Assembly: GCF_029227915.1 (NCBI RefSeq)
Contig: NC_079875.1
Coordinates: 21,013,001-21,077,000 of the forward strand
DNA: 64,000 bases
Origin: Hydractinia symbiolongicarpus
Lineage: Eukaryota; Cnidaria; Hydrozoa; Anthoathecata; Hydractiniidae
Direction of reading: 5' to 3'
A program made the translations under genes and the position numbers. Below, piece by piece: positions 38,494 through 52,098 of the stretch. Numbering within the stretch: the first letter of the stretch is position 1; each line of letters begins with the position of its first letter. Under the pieces are notes generated by a model. The model was not told where the DNA came from, made no database searches, and worked only from the letters and a program-made list of their open reading frames with translations.

Positions 38494-40124
38494 AACCACG
38501 TGATTTACGTGTGAGGCTTTTATTAGACTGCAAAAGGCCATATTACAGCCTTTAAACGACTGTGCACGCAGTTAATGGTGTTCTAAGGCGACGGCGCTAA
38601 TGAAAGCGACTTTCGACGATGAAGAGCGTTGAGACTGGAACGACTAGTCCAATGGTAACCTGCGCAGGCCGATGGAACCACGTGATTTACGTGTGAGGCC
38701 TTTATTAGACTGCAAAAGGCCATATTACAGCCTTTATAGCACTGTGCACGCACTTAAGAGTGTTCTAAGGCAACGGCGCTAAGGAAAACCACTTGGAACG
38801 TTGCAGTGCATTGACTATGGAAGGAATATTCCAATGGTAACCGGCGCAGGCATCTTGAGTTACGTCTACGGCCTTTATTTGACTGCAAAAGGCCATATTA
38901 CAGCCTTTATAGGACTGTGCACGCAGTTAATGGTGTTCTAAGGCGACGGGGCTAATGAAAGCGACTTTCGACGATGAAGCGCATTGAGACTGGAACGACT
39001 AGTCCAATGGTAACCTGCGCAGGCAGATTGAACCACGTGATTTACGTGTGTGAGGCCTTTATTAGACTGGAAAAAGCCATATTACAGCCTATATAGGACT
39101 GTGCACGTAGTTAATAGTGTTCTTAGGCGACGGCGCTAATGAAAGCGACTTTGGACGATATAGTGCATTGAGACTGGAACGACTAGTCCAATGGTAACTT
39201 GTCCAGGCAGATGGAACCACGTGATTTACGTGTGAGTCCTTTATTAGACTGCAAAAAGCCATATTACAGCCTTTATAGGACTGTGAACGTAGTGAAGAGT
39301 GATGTAAGGCAACGGCGCTAATGAAAACGACTTGGGACGTTGTAGCGCATTGAGACTGGAAGGAATATCGCAATGGTAACCTGTGCAGGCATCTGAAACC
39401 GCTTGATTTAAGTGTGCGTCCTTTATAAGGCTGCAAAAGGGCATATCACAGCCTTTGTAGGCCTGTGCAGGTAGTTAAAAGTGTTCTAAGACAACGGCGC
39501 TAATGAAGACGACTTGGAACGTTGTCGTGCATTGAGACTGGAACGACTAGTCCAATGGTAACCTGCCCAGGCAGGTGAAACCACGTGATTTACGTGTGAG
39601 GCTTTTATTAGACTGCAAAGGGCCATATTACAGCCTCTTAACGACTGTACACATAGTTAAGAGTGTTCTAAGGCGACTGCGCTAATGAAAGCGACCTTGG
39701 ATGTTGTAACGCATTGAGACTGGAACAACTAGTCCAATGGTAACCTGCGCAGGCAGATAGAACCACGTGATTTACGTGCGAGGCCTTTATTAGACTGCAA
39801 AAGGCCATATTACAGCCTTTATAGCACTGTGCACGCACTTAAGAGTGTTCTAAGGCAACGGCGCTAAGGAAAACCACTTGGAACGTTGCAGTGCATTGAC
39901 TATAGAAGGAATATTCCAATGGTAACCGGTGCAGGCATCTGAAACCACTTGAGTTACGTCTGCGGCCTTTATTTGACTGCAAAAGGCCATATTACAGACT
40001 TTATAGGACTGTGCAGGCAGTTAATGGTGTTCTAAGGCGACGGCGCTAATGAAAGCGACTTTCGACGATGAAGCGCATTGAGACTGGAACAACTAGTCCA
40101 ATGGTAACCTGCGCAGGCAGATGG
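38494..40124. repeat. 9-monomer HOR, copy 2 (1,631 bp)
   Basis: Nearly identical to copy 1. I noticed GGAACGACTAG changed to GGAACAACTAG at about 39,724. Identity ends near 40,148, where GAGGCCTTTGTTAG replaces GAGGCTTTTATTAG. Confidence 0.88.
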
Positions 40125-42460
40125 AACCACGTGATTTACGTGTGAGGCCTTTGTTAGACTGCAAAAGGCCATATTACGGTCCTTATAGGACTGTGCACGT
40201 AGTTAATAGTGTTCTAAGGCTACGGCGGTAATGAAAGCGACTTTGGACAATGTAGTGCATTGAGACTGGAACAACTAGTCCAATGGTAACCTGCGCAGGC
40301 AAATGGAACCATGTGATTTACGTGCGAGGCCATTATTAGGCTGCAAAAGGGCATATCACAGCCTTTGTAGGATTGTGCACGTAGTTAAGAGTGTTCTAAG
40401 GCAACGGCGCTAATGAATACGACTTGGGACTTTGTCGTGCATTGAGACTGGAACGACTAGTCCAATGGTAACCTGCGCAGGCAGATTGAACCACGTGATT
40501 TACGTGTGTGAGGCCTTTATTAGACTGGAAAAAGCCATATTACAGCCTATATAGGACTGTGCACGTAGTTAATAGTGTTCTTAGGCGACGGCGCTAATGA
40601 AAGCGACTTTGGACGATATAGTGCATTGAGACTGGAACGACTAGTCCAATGGTAACCTGCACAGGCAGATGGAACCACGTGATTTACGTGTGAGGCCTTT
40701 ATTAGACTTGCATAGGCCATATTACAGCCTTTATAGCACTGTGCACGCACTTAAGAGTGTTCTAAGGCAACGGCGCTAAGGAAAACCGCTTGGAACGTTG
40801 CAGTGCATTGACTATGGAAGGAATATTCCAATGGTAACCGGCGCAGGCATCTGAAACCACTTGAGTTACGTCTACGGCCTTTATTTGACTGCAAAAGGCC
40901 ATATTACAGCCTTTATAGGACTGTGCACGCAGTTAATGGTGTTCTAAGGCGACGGGGCTAATGAAAGCGACTTTCGACGATGAAGCGCATTGAGACTGGA
41001 ACGACTAGTCCAATGGTAACCTGCGCAGGCAGATGGAACCACGTGATTTACGTGTGAGGCCTTTATTAGACTGCAAAAAGCCATATTACAGCCTTTATAG
41101 GACTGTGTACGCAGTTAATGGTGTTCTAAGGCGACGGCGCTAATGAAAGCGACTTTCGACGATGAAGCGCATTGAGACTGGAACAACTAGTCCAATGGTA
41201 ACCTGCGCAGGCAGATGGAACCACGTGATTTTCGTGTGAGGCCTTTATTGGACTGCAAAAAGCCATATTACAGCCTTTAAACGACTGTGCACGCAGTTAA
41301 TGGTGTTCTAAGGCGACGGCGCTAATGAAAGCGACTTTCGACGATGAAGCGCATTGAGACTGGAACGACTAGTCCAATGGTAACTTGTCCAGGCAGATGG
41401 AACCACGTGATTTACGCGTGAGCCTTTTATTAGACTGCAAAAAGCCATATTACAGCCTTTATAGGACTGTGCACGTAGTTAAAAGTGTTCTAAGACAACG
41501 GCGCTAATGAAGACGACTTGGGACGTTGTCGTGCATTGAGACTGGAACGACTAGTCCAATGGTAACCTGCCCAGGCAGGTGAAACCACGTGATTTACGTG
41601 TGAGGCTTTTATTAGACTGCAAAAAGGCCATATTACAGCCTTTAAACGACTGTGCACATAGTTAAGAGTGTTCTAAGGCGACTGCGCTAATGAAAGCGAC
41701 CTTGGATGTTGTAACGCATTGAGACTGGAACGACTAGTCCAATGGTAACCTGCGCAGGCAGATAGAACCACGTGATTTACGTGCGAGGCTTTTATTTGAC
41801 TGCAAAAGGCCATATTACATACTTTTCTAGCACTGTGCACGCACTTAAGAGTGTTCTAAGGCAACGGCGCTAAGGAAAACCACTTGGAACGTTGCAGTGC
41901 ATTGACTATAGAAGGAATATTCCAATGGTAACCGGCGCAGGCATCTGAAACCACTTGAGTTACGTCTGCGGCCTTTATTTGACTGCAAAAGGCCATATTA
42001 CAGCCTTTATAGGACTGTGCACGCAGTTAATGGTGTTCTAAGGAGACGGCGCTAATGAAAGCGACTTTCGACGATGAAGCGCATTGAGACTGGAACGACT
42101 AGTCCAATGGTAACCTGCGCAGGCAGATGGAACCACGTGATTTACGTGTGAGGCCTTTATTAGACTGCAAAAAGCCATATTACAGCCTTTAAACGACTGT
42201 GCACGCAGTTAATGGTGTTCTAAGGCGACGGCGCTAATGAAAGCGACTTTCGACGATGAAGCGCATTGAGACTGGAACGACTAGTCCAATGGTAACTTGT
42301 CCAGGCAGATGGAACCACGTGATTTACGCGTGAGCCCTTTATTAGACTGCAAAAAGCCATATTACAGCCTTTATAGGACTGTGCACGTAGTTAAGAGTGT
42401 TGTAAGGCCACAGTACTAAGGAAAACGACTTGGGACGTTGTAGCGCATTGAGACTGGAAC
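40125..42460. repeat. Mosaic monomers without a clear HOR
   Basis: Ordinary monomers assembled from types seen on both sides: GGCCATTATTAGG, the GTGTGTGAGGCC 2-bp insertion, CTTGTCCAGG starts and CCTGCCCAGGCAGG starts. No long block repeats at one offset. Small oddities are TTAGACTTGCATAGG at about 40,705 and CATATTACATACTTTTCTAG at about 41,812 (1 bp longer than normal). There is no gene or other element. Confidence 0.7.
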
Positions 42461-42468
42461 GAATAGTC

Positions 42469-42487
42469 TTTATTATAATATATAATA
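42469..42487. other. 19-bp AT-only patch replacing 47 bp of monomer
   Basis: After GAACGAATAGTC, the expected run through CAATGG, the ACCTGCACAGG start and CACGTGATTTACGTG is missing. In its place stands TTTATTATAATATATAATA, followed by normal GGCCTTTATTACCCTG. The patch has no G or C and matches no other part of the satellite. Its first bases, TTTATTA, also occur just downstream, so it could be a slipped, templated end-joining filler or the scar of a small insertion. It occurs once. Confidence 0.85.
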
Positions 42488-43615
42488 GGCCTTTATTACC
42501 CTGCAAAACGCCATATTACGGTTGTTATAGGGCTGTGCACGTAATTAAGAGAGCTCTAAAGCCACGGCGCTAAATAGAACCACTTGGAACGTTGTAGGGC
42601 ATTGTGACTGAAAGGAATAGTCCGATGGTAAGCTGCGCAGGCAGATGAAACAACGTGGTTTACATGTGAGGCTTTTATTAGACTGCAAAAAGCCATATTA
42701 CAGCCTTTATAGGACTGTGCACGTAGTTAATAGTGTTCTTAGGCGACGGCGCTAATGAAAGCGACTTTGGACGATATAGTGCATTGAGACTGGAACGACT
42801 AGTCCAATGGTAACTTGTCCAGGCAGATGGAAGCACGTAATTTACGTGTGAGTCCTTTATTAGACTGCAAAAAGCCATATTACAGCCTTTATAGGACTGT
42901 GCACGCAGTTAAGAGTGATGTAAGGCAACGGCGCTAATGAAAACGACTTGGGACGTTGTAGCGCATTGAGACTGGAAGGAATATCCCAATGGTAACCTGC
43001 GCAGGCATCTGAAATCGCTTGATTTAAGTGTGCGTCCTTTATTAGGCTGCAAAAGGGCATATCACAGCCTTTGTAGGACTGTGCACGTAGTTAAGAGAGT
43101 TCTAAGGCGACGGCGCTAATGAAAACGACTTGGGACGTTGTCGTGCATTGAGACTGGAACGACTAGTCCAATGGTAACCTGCCCAGGCAGGTGAAACCAC
43201 GTGATTTACGTGTGAGGCTTTTATTAGACTGCAAAAGGCCATATTACAGCCTTTAAACGACTGTGCACATAGTTAAGAGTGTTCTAAGGCGACTGCGCTA
43301 ATGAAAGCGACCTTGGACGTTGTAACGCATTGAGACTGGAACGACTAGTCCAATGGTAACCTGCGCAGGCAGATAGAACCACGTGATTTACGTGCGAGGC
43401 CTTTATTGGACTGCAAAAGGCCATATTACAGCCTTTATAACACTGTGCACGCACTTAAGAGTGTTCTAAGGCAACGGCGCTAAGGAAAACCACTTGGAAC
43501 GTTGCAGTGCATTGACTGTAGAAGGAATATTCCAATGGTAACCGGCGCAGGCATCTGAAACCACTTGAGTTACGTCTGCGGCCTTTATTTGACTGCAAAA
43601 GGCCATATTACAGCC
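42488..43615. repeat. Satellite monomers right of the AT patch
   Basis: About six ordinary monomers. They include a GAGAGCTCT monomer, a CTTGTCCAGG monomer, the GCATCTGAAATCGCTTG type and a CCTGCCCAGGCAGG dyad monomer. They introduce the types that make up the blocks to the right. Nothing else is seen. Confidence 0.75.
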
Positions 43616-46163
43616 TTTATAGGACTGTGCACGCAGTTAATGATGTTCTAAGGCGACGGCGCTAATGAAAGCGACTTTCGACGATGAAGCGCATTGAGAC
43701 TGGAACGACTAGTCCAATGGTAACCTGCGCAGGCAGATGGAACCACGTGATTTACGTGTGAGGCCTTTATTAGACTGCAAAAAGCCATATTACAGCCTTC
43801 AAACGACTGTGCACGCAGTTAATGGTGTTCTAAGGCGACGGCGCTAATGAAAGCGACTTTTGACGATGAAGCGCATTGAGACTGGAACGACTAGTCCAAT
43901 GGTAAACTGCGCAGGCAGATGGAACCTCGTGATTTACGTGTGAGGTCTTTATTTGACTGCAAAAGGTCATATTACAGCCTTTATAGGACTGTGCACGTAG
44001 TTAAGAGAGTTCTAAGGTGACGGCGCTAATGAAAACGACTTGGGACGTTGTAGCGCATTGAGACTGGAACGACTAGTCCAATGGTAACTTGTCCAGGCAG
44101 ATTGAACCACGTGATTTACGCGTGAGCCCTTTATTAGACTGCAAAAAGCCATATTACAGCCTTTATAGGACTGTGCACGTAGTTAAGAGTGTTGTAAGGC
44201 CACAGCACTAAGGAAAACGACCTGGGACGTTGTAGGGCATTGAGACTGGAACGAATAGTCCAATGGTAACCTGCACAGGCAGATGGAACAACGTGATTTA
44301 CGTGTGAGGTCTTTATTACCCTGCAAAACGCCATATTACGGTCGTTATAGGGCTGTGCACGTAATTAAGAGAGCTCTAAAGCCACGGCGCTAAATAGAAC
44401 CACTTGGAACGTTGAAGGGCATTGAGACTGGAAGGAATAGTCAATTGGTAACCTGCGCAGGCAGATGGAACCTCGTGATTTACGTGTGAGGTCTTTATTA
44501 GACTGCAAAAGGTCATATTACAGCCTTTATAGGACTGTGCACGTAGTTAAGAGAGTTCTAAGGCGACGGCGCTAATGAAAACGACTTGGGACGTTGTAGC
44601 GCATTGAGACTGGAACGAATAGTCCAATGGTAACCTGCACAGGCAGATGGAACAACGTGATTTACGTGTGAGGCCTTTATTACCCTGCAAAACGCCATAT
44701 TACGGTCGTTATAGGGCTGTGCACGTAATTAAGAGAGCTCTAAAGCCACGGCGCTAAATAGAACCACTTGGAACGTTGTAGGGCATTGTGACTGAAAGGA
44801 ATAGTCCGATGGTAAGCTGCGCAGGCAGATGAAACAACGTGATTTACATGTGAGGCTTTTATTAGACTGCAAAAAGACATATTACAGCCTTTATAGGACT
44901 GTGCACGCAGTTAATGATGTTCTAAGGCGACGGCGCTAATGAAAGCGACTTTCGACGATGAAGCGCATTGAGACTGGAACGACTAGTCCAATGGTAACCT
45001 GCGCAGGCAGATGGAACCACGTGATTTACGTGTGAGGCCTTTATTAGACTGCAAAAAGCCATATTACAGCCTTCAAACGACTGTGCACGCAGTTAATGGT
45101 GTTCTAAGGCGACGGCGCTAATGAAAGCGACTTTCGACGATGAAGCGCATTGAGACTGGAACGACTAGTCCAATGGTAAACTGCGCAGGCAGATGGAACC
45201 TCGTGATTTACGTGTGAGGTCTTTATTTGACTGCAAAAGGTCATATTACAGCCTTTATAGGACTGTGCACGTAGTTAAGAGAGTTCTAAGGCGACGGCGC
45301 TAATGAAAACGACTTGGGACGTTGTAGCGCATTGAGACTGGAACGACTAGTCCAATGGTAACTTGTCCAGGCAGATTGAACCACGTGATTTACGCGTGAG
45401 CCCTTTATTAGACTGCAAAAAGCCATATTACAGCCTTTATAGGACTGTGCACGTAGTTAAGAGTGTTGTAAGGCCACAGCACTAAGGAAAACGACTTGGG
45501 ACGTTGTAGGGCATTGAGACTGGAACGAATAGTCCAATGGTAACCTGCACAGGCAGATGGAACAACGTGATTTACGTGTGAGGTCTTTATTACCCTGCAA
45601 AACGCCATATTACGGTCGTTATAGGGCTGTGCACGTAATTAAGAGAGCTCTAAAGCCACGGCGCTAAATAGAACCACTTGGAACGTTGTAGGGCATTGAG
45701 ACTGGAAGGAATAGTCAATTGGTAACCTGCGCAGGCAGATGGAACCTCGTGATTTACGTGTGAGGTCTTTATTAGACTGCAAAAGGTCATATTACAGCCT
45801 TTATAGGACTGTGCACGTAGTTAAGAGAGTTCTAAGGCGACGGCGCTAATGAAAACGACTTGGGACGTTGTAGCGCATTGAGACTGGAACGAATAGTCCA
45901 ATGGTAACCTGCACAGGCAGATGGAACAACGTGATTTACGTGTGAGGCCTTTATTACCCTGCAAAACGCCATATTACGGTCGTTATAGGGCTGTGCACGT
46001 AATTAAGAGAGCTCTAAAGCCACGGCGCTAAATAGAACCACTTGGAACGTTGTAGGGCATTGTGACTGAAAGGAATAGTCCGATGGTAAGCTGCGCAGGC
46101 AGATGAAACAACGTGATTTACATGTGAGGCTTTTATTAGACTGCAAAAAGACATATTACAGCC
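43616..46163. repeat. 7-monomer HOR, two copies (1,274 bp each)
   Basis: Landmarks such as TTAATGATGTTC (43,637 and 44,911), the TTCAAACGACTG monomer and CAATTGGTAACC recur at exactly 1,274 bp. The copies span about 43,616-44,889 and 44,890-46,163. I noticed few differences, for example ACCTGGGACG versus ACTTGGGACG near 44,220, TTTTGACGATG versus TTTCGACGATG near 43,860, and GTTGAAGGGC versus GTTGTAGGGC. The repeat ends where GCACGTAGTTAATAGTG replaces GCACGCAGTTAATGATG. Confidence 0.85.
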
Positions 46164-48573
46164 TTTATAGGACTGTGCACGTAGTTAATAGTGTTCTTAG
46201 GCGACGGCGCTAATGAAAGCGACTTTGGACGATATAGTGCATTGAGACTGGAACGACTAGTCCAATGGTAACCTGCGCAGGCAGATTGAACCACGTGATT
46301 TACGTGTGTGAGGCCTTTATTAGACTGCAAAAGGCCATATTACAGCCTTTATAGCACTGTGCACGCACTTAAGAGTGTTCTAAGGCAACGGCGCTAAGGA
46401 AAAACACTTGGAACGTTGCAGTGCATTGACTGTAGAAGGAATATTCCAATGGTAACCGGCGCAGGCATCTGAAACCACTTGAGTTACGTCTGCGGCCTTT
46501 ATTTGACTGCAAAAGGCCATATTACAGCCTTTATAGGACTGTGCACGCAGTTAATGGTATTCTAAGGCGACGGCGCTAATGAAAGCGACTTTCGACGATG
46601 AAGCGCATTGAGACTGGAACGACTAGTCCAATGGTAACCTGCGCAGGCAGATGGAACCACGTGATTTACGTGTGAGGCCTTTATTAGACTGCAAAAAGCC
46701 ATATTACAGCCTTCAAACGACTGTGCACGCAGTTAATGGTGTTCTAAGGCGACGGCGCTAATGAAAGCGACTTTCGACGATGAAGCGCATTGAGACTGGA
46801 ACGACTAGTCCAATGGTAAACTGCGCAGGCAGATGGAACCTCGTGATTTACGTGTGAGGTCTTTATTTGACTGCAAAAGGTCATATTACAGCCTTTATAG
46901 GACTGTGCACGTAGTTAAGAGAGTTCTAAGGCGACGGCGCTAATGAAAACGACTTGGGACGTTGTAGCGCATTGAGACTGGAACGACTAGTCCAATGGTA
47001 ACTTGTCCAGGCAGATTGAACCACGTGATTTACGCGTGAGCCCTTTATTAGACTGCAAAAAGCCATATTACAGCCTTTATAGGACTGTGCACGTAGTTAA
47101 GAGTGTTGTAAGGCCACAGCACTAAGGAAAACGACTTGGGACGTTGTAGGGCATTGAGACTGGAACGAATAGTCCAATGGTAACCTGCACAGGCAGATGG
47201 AACAACGTGATTTACGTGTGAGGTCTTTATTACCCTGCAAAACGCCATATTACGGTCGTTATAGGGCTGTGCACGTAATTAAGAGAGCTCTAAAGCCACG
47301 GCGCTAAATAGAACCACTTGGAACGTTGTAGGGCATTGAGACTGGAAGGAATAGTCAATTGGTAACCTGCGCAGGCAGATGGAACCTCGTGATTTACGTG
47401 TGAGGTCTTTATTAGACTGCAAAAGGTCATATTACAGCCTTTATAGGACTGTGCATGTAGTTAAGAGAGTTCTAAGGCGACGGCGCTAATGAAAACGACT
47501 TGGGACGTTGTAGCGCATTGAGACTGGAACGAATAGTCCAATGGTAACCTGCACAGGCAGATGGAACAACGTGATTTACGTGTGAGGCCTTTATTACCCT
47601 GCAAAACGCCATATTACGGTCGTTATAGGGCTGTGCACGTAATTAAGAGAGCTCTAAAGCCACGGCGCTAAATAGAAACACTTGGAACGTTGTAGGGCAT
47701 TGTGACTGAAAGGAATAGTCCGATGGTAAGCTGCGCAGGCAGATGAAACAACGTGATTTACATGTGAGGCTTTTATTAGACTGCAAAAAGCCATATTACA
47801 GCCTTTATAGGACTGTGCACGTAGTTAATAGTGTTCTTAGGCGACGGCGCTAATGAAAGCGACTTTGGACGATATAGTGCATTGAGACTGGAACGACTAG
47901 TCCAATGGTAACCTGCGCAGGCAGATTGAACCACGTGATTTACGTGTGTGAGGCCTTTATTAGACTGCAAAAGGCCATATTACAGCCTTTATAGCACTGT
48001 GCACGCACTTAAGAGTGTTCTAAGGCAACGGCGCTAAGGAAAACCACTTGGAACGTTGCAGTGCATTGACTGTAGAAGGAATATTCCAATGGTAACCGGC
48101 GCAGGCATCTGAAACCACTTGAGTTACGTCTGCGGCCTTTATTTGACTGCAAAAGGCCATATTACAGCCATTATAGGACTGTGCACGCAGTTAATGGTAT
48201 TCTAAGGCGACGGCGCTAATGAAAGCGACTTTCGACGATGAAGCGCATTGAGACTGGAACGACTAGTCCAATGGTAACCTGCGCAGGCAGATGGAACCAC
48301 GTGATTTACGTGTGAGGCCTTTATTAGACTGCAAAAAGCCATATTACAGCCTTCAAACGACTGTGCACGCAGTTAATGGTGTTCTAAGGCGACGGCGCTA
48401 ATGAAAGCGACTTTCGACGATGAAGCGCATTGAGACTGGAACGACTAGTCCAATGGTAAACTGCGCAGGCAGATGGAACCTCGTGATTTACGTGTGAGGT
48501 CTTTATTTGACTGCAAAAGGTCATATTACAGCCTTTATAGGACTGTGCACGTAGTTAAGAGAGTTCTAAGGCC
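44880..48573. repeat. 9-monomer period (1,640 bp), about 2.25 copies
   Basis: 44,880-46,933 matches 46,520-48,573 at an offset of 1,640 bp (9 x 182 plus the 2-bp GTGTGTGAGG insertion). The match ends where GGCCACAGCAC replaces GGCGACGGCGC. This block overlaps the 7-monomer repeat on its left and the 11-monomer repeat on its right, so one stretch of monomers belongs to several nested duplications. Confidence 0.8.
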
Positions 48574-50946
48574 ACAGCACTAAGGAAAACGACTTGGGAC
48601 GTTGTAGGGCATTGAGACTGGAACGAATAGTCCAATGGTAACCTGCACAGGCAGATGGAACAACGTGATTTACGTGTGAGGTCTTTATTACCCTGCAAAA
48701 CGCCATATTACGGTCGTTATAGGGCTGTGCACGTAATTAAGAGAGCTCTAAAGCCACGGCGCTAAATAGAACCACTTGGAACGTTGTATGGCATTGAGAC
48801 TGGAAGGAATAGTCAATTGGTAACCTGCGCAGGCAGATGGAACCTCGTGATTTACGTGTGAGGTCTTTATTAGACTGCAAAAGGTCATATTACAGCCTTT
48901 ATAGGACTGTGCACGTAGTTAAGAGAGTTCTAAGGCGACGGCGCTAATGAAAACGACTTGGGACGTTGTAGCGCATTGAGACTGGAACGACTAGTCCAAT
49001 GGTAACTTGTCCATGCAGATTGAACCACGTGATTTACGCGTGAGCCCTTTATTAGACTGCAAAAAGCCATATTACAGCCTTTATAGGACTGTGCACGTAG
49101 TTAAGAGTGTTGTAAGGCCACAGCACTAAGGAAAATGACTTGGGACGTTGTAGGGCATTGAGACTGGAACGAATAGTCCAATGGTAACCTGCACAGGCAG
49201 ATGGAACAACGTGATTTACGTGTGAGGTCTTTATTACCCTGCAAAACGCCATATTACGGTCGTTATAGGGCTGTGCACGTAATTAAGAGAGCTCTAAAGC
49301 CACGGCGCTAAATAGAACCACTTGGAACGTTGTAGGGCATTGAGACTGGAAGGAATAGTCAATTGGTAACCTGCGCAGGCAGATGGAACCTCGTGATTTA
49401 CGTGTGAGGTCTTTATTAGACTGCAAAAGGTCATATTACAGCCTTTATAGGACTGTGCATGTAGTTAAGAGAGTTCTAAGGCGACGGCGCTAATGAAAAC
49501 GACTTGGGACGTTGTAGCGCATTGAGACTGGAACGAATAGTCCAATGGTAACCTGCACAGGCAGATGGAACAACGTGATTTACGTGTGAGGCCTTTATTA
49601 CCCTGCAAAACGCCATATTACGGTCGTTATAGGGCTGTGCACGTAATTAAGAGAGCTCTAAAGCCACGGCACTAAATAGAAACACTTGGAACGTTGTAGG
49701 GCATTGTGACTGAAAGGAATAGTCCGATGGTAAGCTGCGCAGGCAGATGAAACAACGTGATTTACATGTGAGGCTTTTATTAGACTGCAAAAAGCCATAT
49801 TACAGCCTTTATAGGACTGTGCACGTAGTTAATAGTGTTCTTAGGCGACGGCGCTAATGAAAGCGACTTTGGACGATATAGTGCATTGAGACTGGAACGA
49901 CTAGTCCAATGGTAACCTGCGCAGGCAGATTGAACCACGTGATTTACGTGTGTGAGGCCTTTATTAGACTGCAAAAGGCCATATTACAGCCTTTATAGCA
50001 CTGTGCACGCACTTAAGAGTGTTCTAAGGCAACGGCGCTAAGGAAAACCACTTGGAACGTTGCAGTGCATTGACTGTAGAAGGAATATTCCAATGGTAAC
50101 CGGCGCAGGCATCTGAAACCACTTGAGTTACGTCTGCGGCCTTTATTTGACTGCAAAAGGCCATATTACAGCCATTATAGGACTGTGCACGCAGTTAATG
50201 GTATTCTAAGGCGACGGCGCTAATGAAAGCGACTTTCGACGATGAAGCGCATTGAGACTGGAACGACTAGTCCAATGGTAACCTGCGCAGGCAGATGGAA
50301 CCACGTGATTTACGTGTGAGGCCTTTATTAGACTGCAAAAAGCCATATTACAGCCTTCAAACGACTGTGCACGCAGTTAATGGTGTTCTAAGGCGACGGC
50401 GCTAATGAAAGCGACTTTCGACGATGAAGCGCATTGAGACTGGAACGACTAGTCCAATGGTAAACTGCGCAGGCAGATGGAACCTCGTGATTTACGTGTG
50501 AGGTCTTTATTTGACTGCAAAAGGTCATATTACAGCCTTTATAGGACTGTGCACGTAGTTAAGAGAGTTCTAAGGCCACAGCACTAAGGAAAACGACTTG
50601 GGACGTTGTAGGGCATTGAGACTGGAACGAATAGTCCAATGGTAACCTGCACAGGCAGATGGAACAACGTGATTTACGTGTGAGGTCTTTATTACCCTGC
50701 AAAACGCCATATTACGGTCGTTATAGGGCTGTGCACGTAATTAAGAGAGCTCTAAAGCCACGGCGCTAAATAGAACCACTTGGAACGTTGTATGGCATTG
50801 AGACTGGAAGGAATAGTCAATTGGTAACCTGCGCAGGCAGATGGAACCTCGTGATTTACGTGTGAGGTCTTTATTAGACTGCAAAAGGTCATATTACAGC
50901 CTTTATAGGACTGTGCACGTAGTTAAGAGAGTTCTAAGGCGACGGC
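46870..50946. repeat. 11-monomer period (2,004 bp), two copies
   Basis: 46,870-48,942 matches 48,874-50,946 at an offset of 2,004 bp (11 x 182 plus 2). Shared variants include GCATGTAGTTAAGAG, TAGAAACACTTGG and AGCCATTATAGG. Within the match, CTTGTCCAGG at about 47,003 corresponds to CTTGTCCATG at about 49,007. The end is marked by AATGAAAGCGACTTTGGACG replacing AATGAAAACGACTTGGG. Confidence 0.8.
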
Positions 50947-52098
50947 GCTAATGAAAGCGACTTTGGACGACATAGTGCATTGAGACTGGAACGACTAGTC
51001 CAATGGTAACTTGTCCAGGCAGATGGAAGCACGTAATTTACGTGTGAGTCCTTTATTAGACTGCAAAAAGCCATATTACAGCCTTTATAGGACTGTGCAC
51101 GCAGTTAAGAGTGATGTAAGGCTTCGGCGCTAATGAAAACGACTTGGGACGTTGTAGCGCATTGAGACTGGAAGGAATATCCCAATGGTAACCTGCGCAG
51201 GCATCTGAAACCGCTTGATTTAAGTGTGCGTCCTTTATTAGGCTGCAAAAGGGCATATCACAGCCTTTGTAGGACTGTGCACGTAGTTAAGAGAGTTCTA
51301 AGGCGACGGCGCTAATGAAAACGACTTGGGACGTTGTCGTGCATTGAGACTGGAACGACTAGTCCAATGGTAACCTGCCCAGGCAGGTGAAACCACGTGA
51401 TTTACGTGTGAGGCTTTTATTAGACTGCAAAAGGCCATATTACAGCCTTTAAACGACTGTGCACATAGTTAAGAGTGTTCTAAGGCGACTGCGCTAATGA
51501 AAGCGACCTTGGACGTTGTAACGCATTGAGACTGGAACGACTAGTCCAATGGTAACCTGCGCAGGCAGATAGAACCACGTGATTTACGTGCGAGGCCTTT
51601 ATTAGACTGCAAAAGGCCATATTACAGCCTTTATAGCACTGTGCACGCACTTAAGAGTGTTCTAAGGCAACGGCGCTAAGGAAAACCACTTGGAACGTTG
51701 CAGTGCATTGACTGTAGAAGGAATATTCCAATGGTAACCGGCGCAGGCATCTGAAACCACTTGAGTTACGTCTGCGGCCTTTATTTGACTGCAAAAGGCC
51801 ATATTACAGCCTTTATAGGACTGTGCACGCAGTTAATGGTGTTCTAAGGCGACGGCGCTAATGAAAGCGACTTTCGACGATGAAGCGCATTGAGACTGGA
51901 ACGACTAGTCCAATGGTAACCTGCGCAGGCAGATGGAACCAGGTGATTTACGTGTGAGGCCTTTATTAGACTGCAAAAAGCCATATTACAGCCTTCAAAC
52001 GACTGTGCACGCAGTTAATGGTGTTCTAAGGCGACGGCGCTAATGAAAGCGACTTTCGACGATGAAGCGCATTGAGACTGGAACGACTAGTCCAATGG
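48457..52098. repeat. 20-monomer HOR, copy 1 (3,642 bp)
   Basis: The period is 3,642 bp (20 x 182 plus 2), equal to about an 11-monomer plus a 9-monomer block. Diagnostic variants repeated at this offset are CTTGTCCATGCAG (49,007 and 52,649), GAAAATGACTTGGG, GGCTTCGGCGC (51,120 and 54,762), GACGACATAGTGC and AACCAGGTGATT (51,937 and 55,579). Confidence 0.88.

Noticed and set aside
42469-42487. TATA box, replication origin or transposon end in the AT patch
   Set aside because: It is only 19 bp, with no terminal inverted repeat, target duplication, gene or other element beside it.
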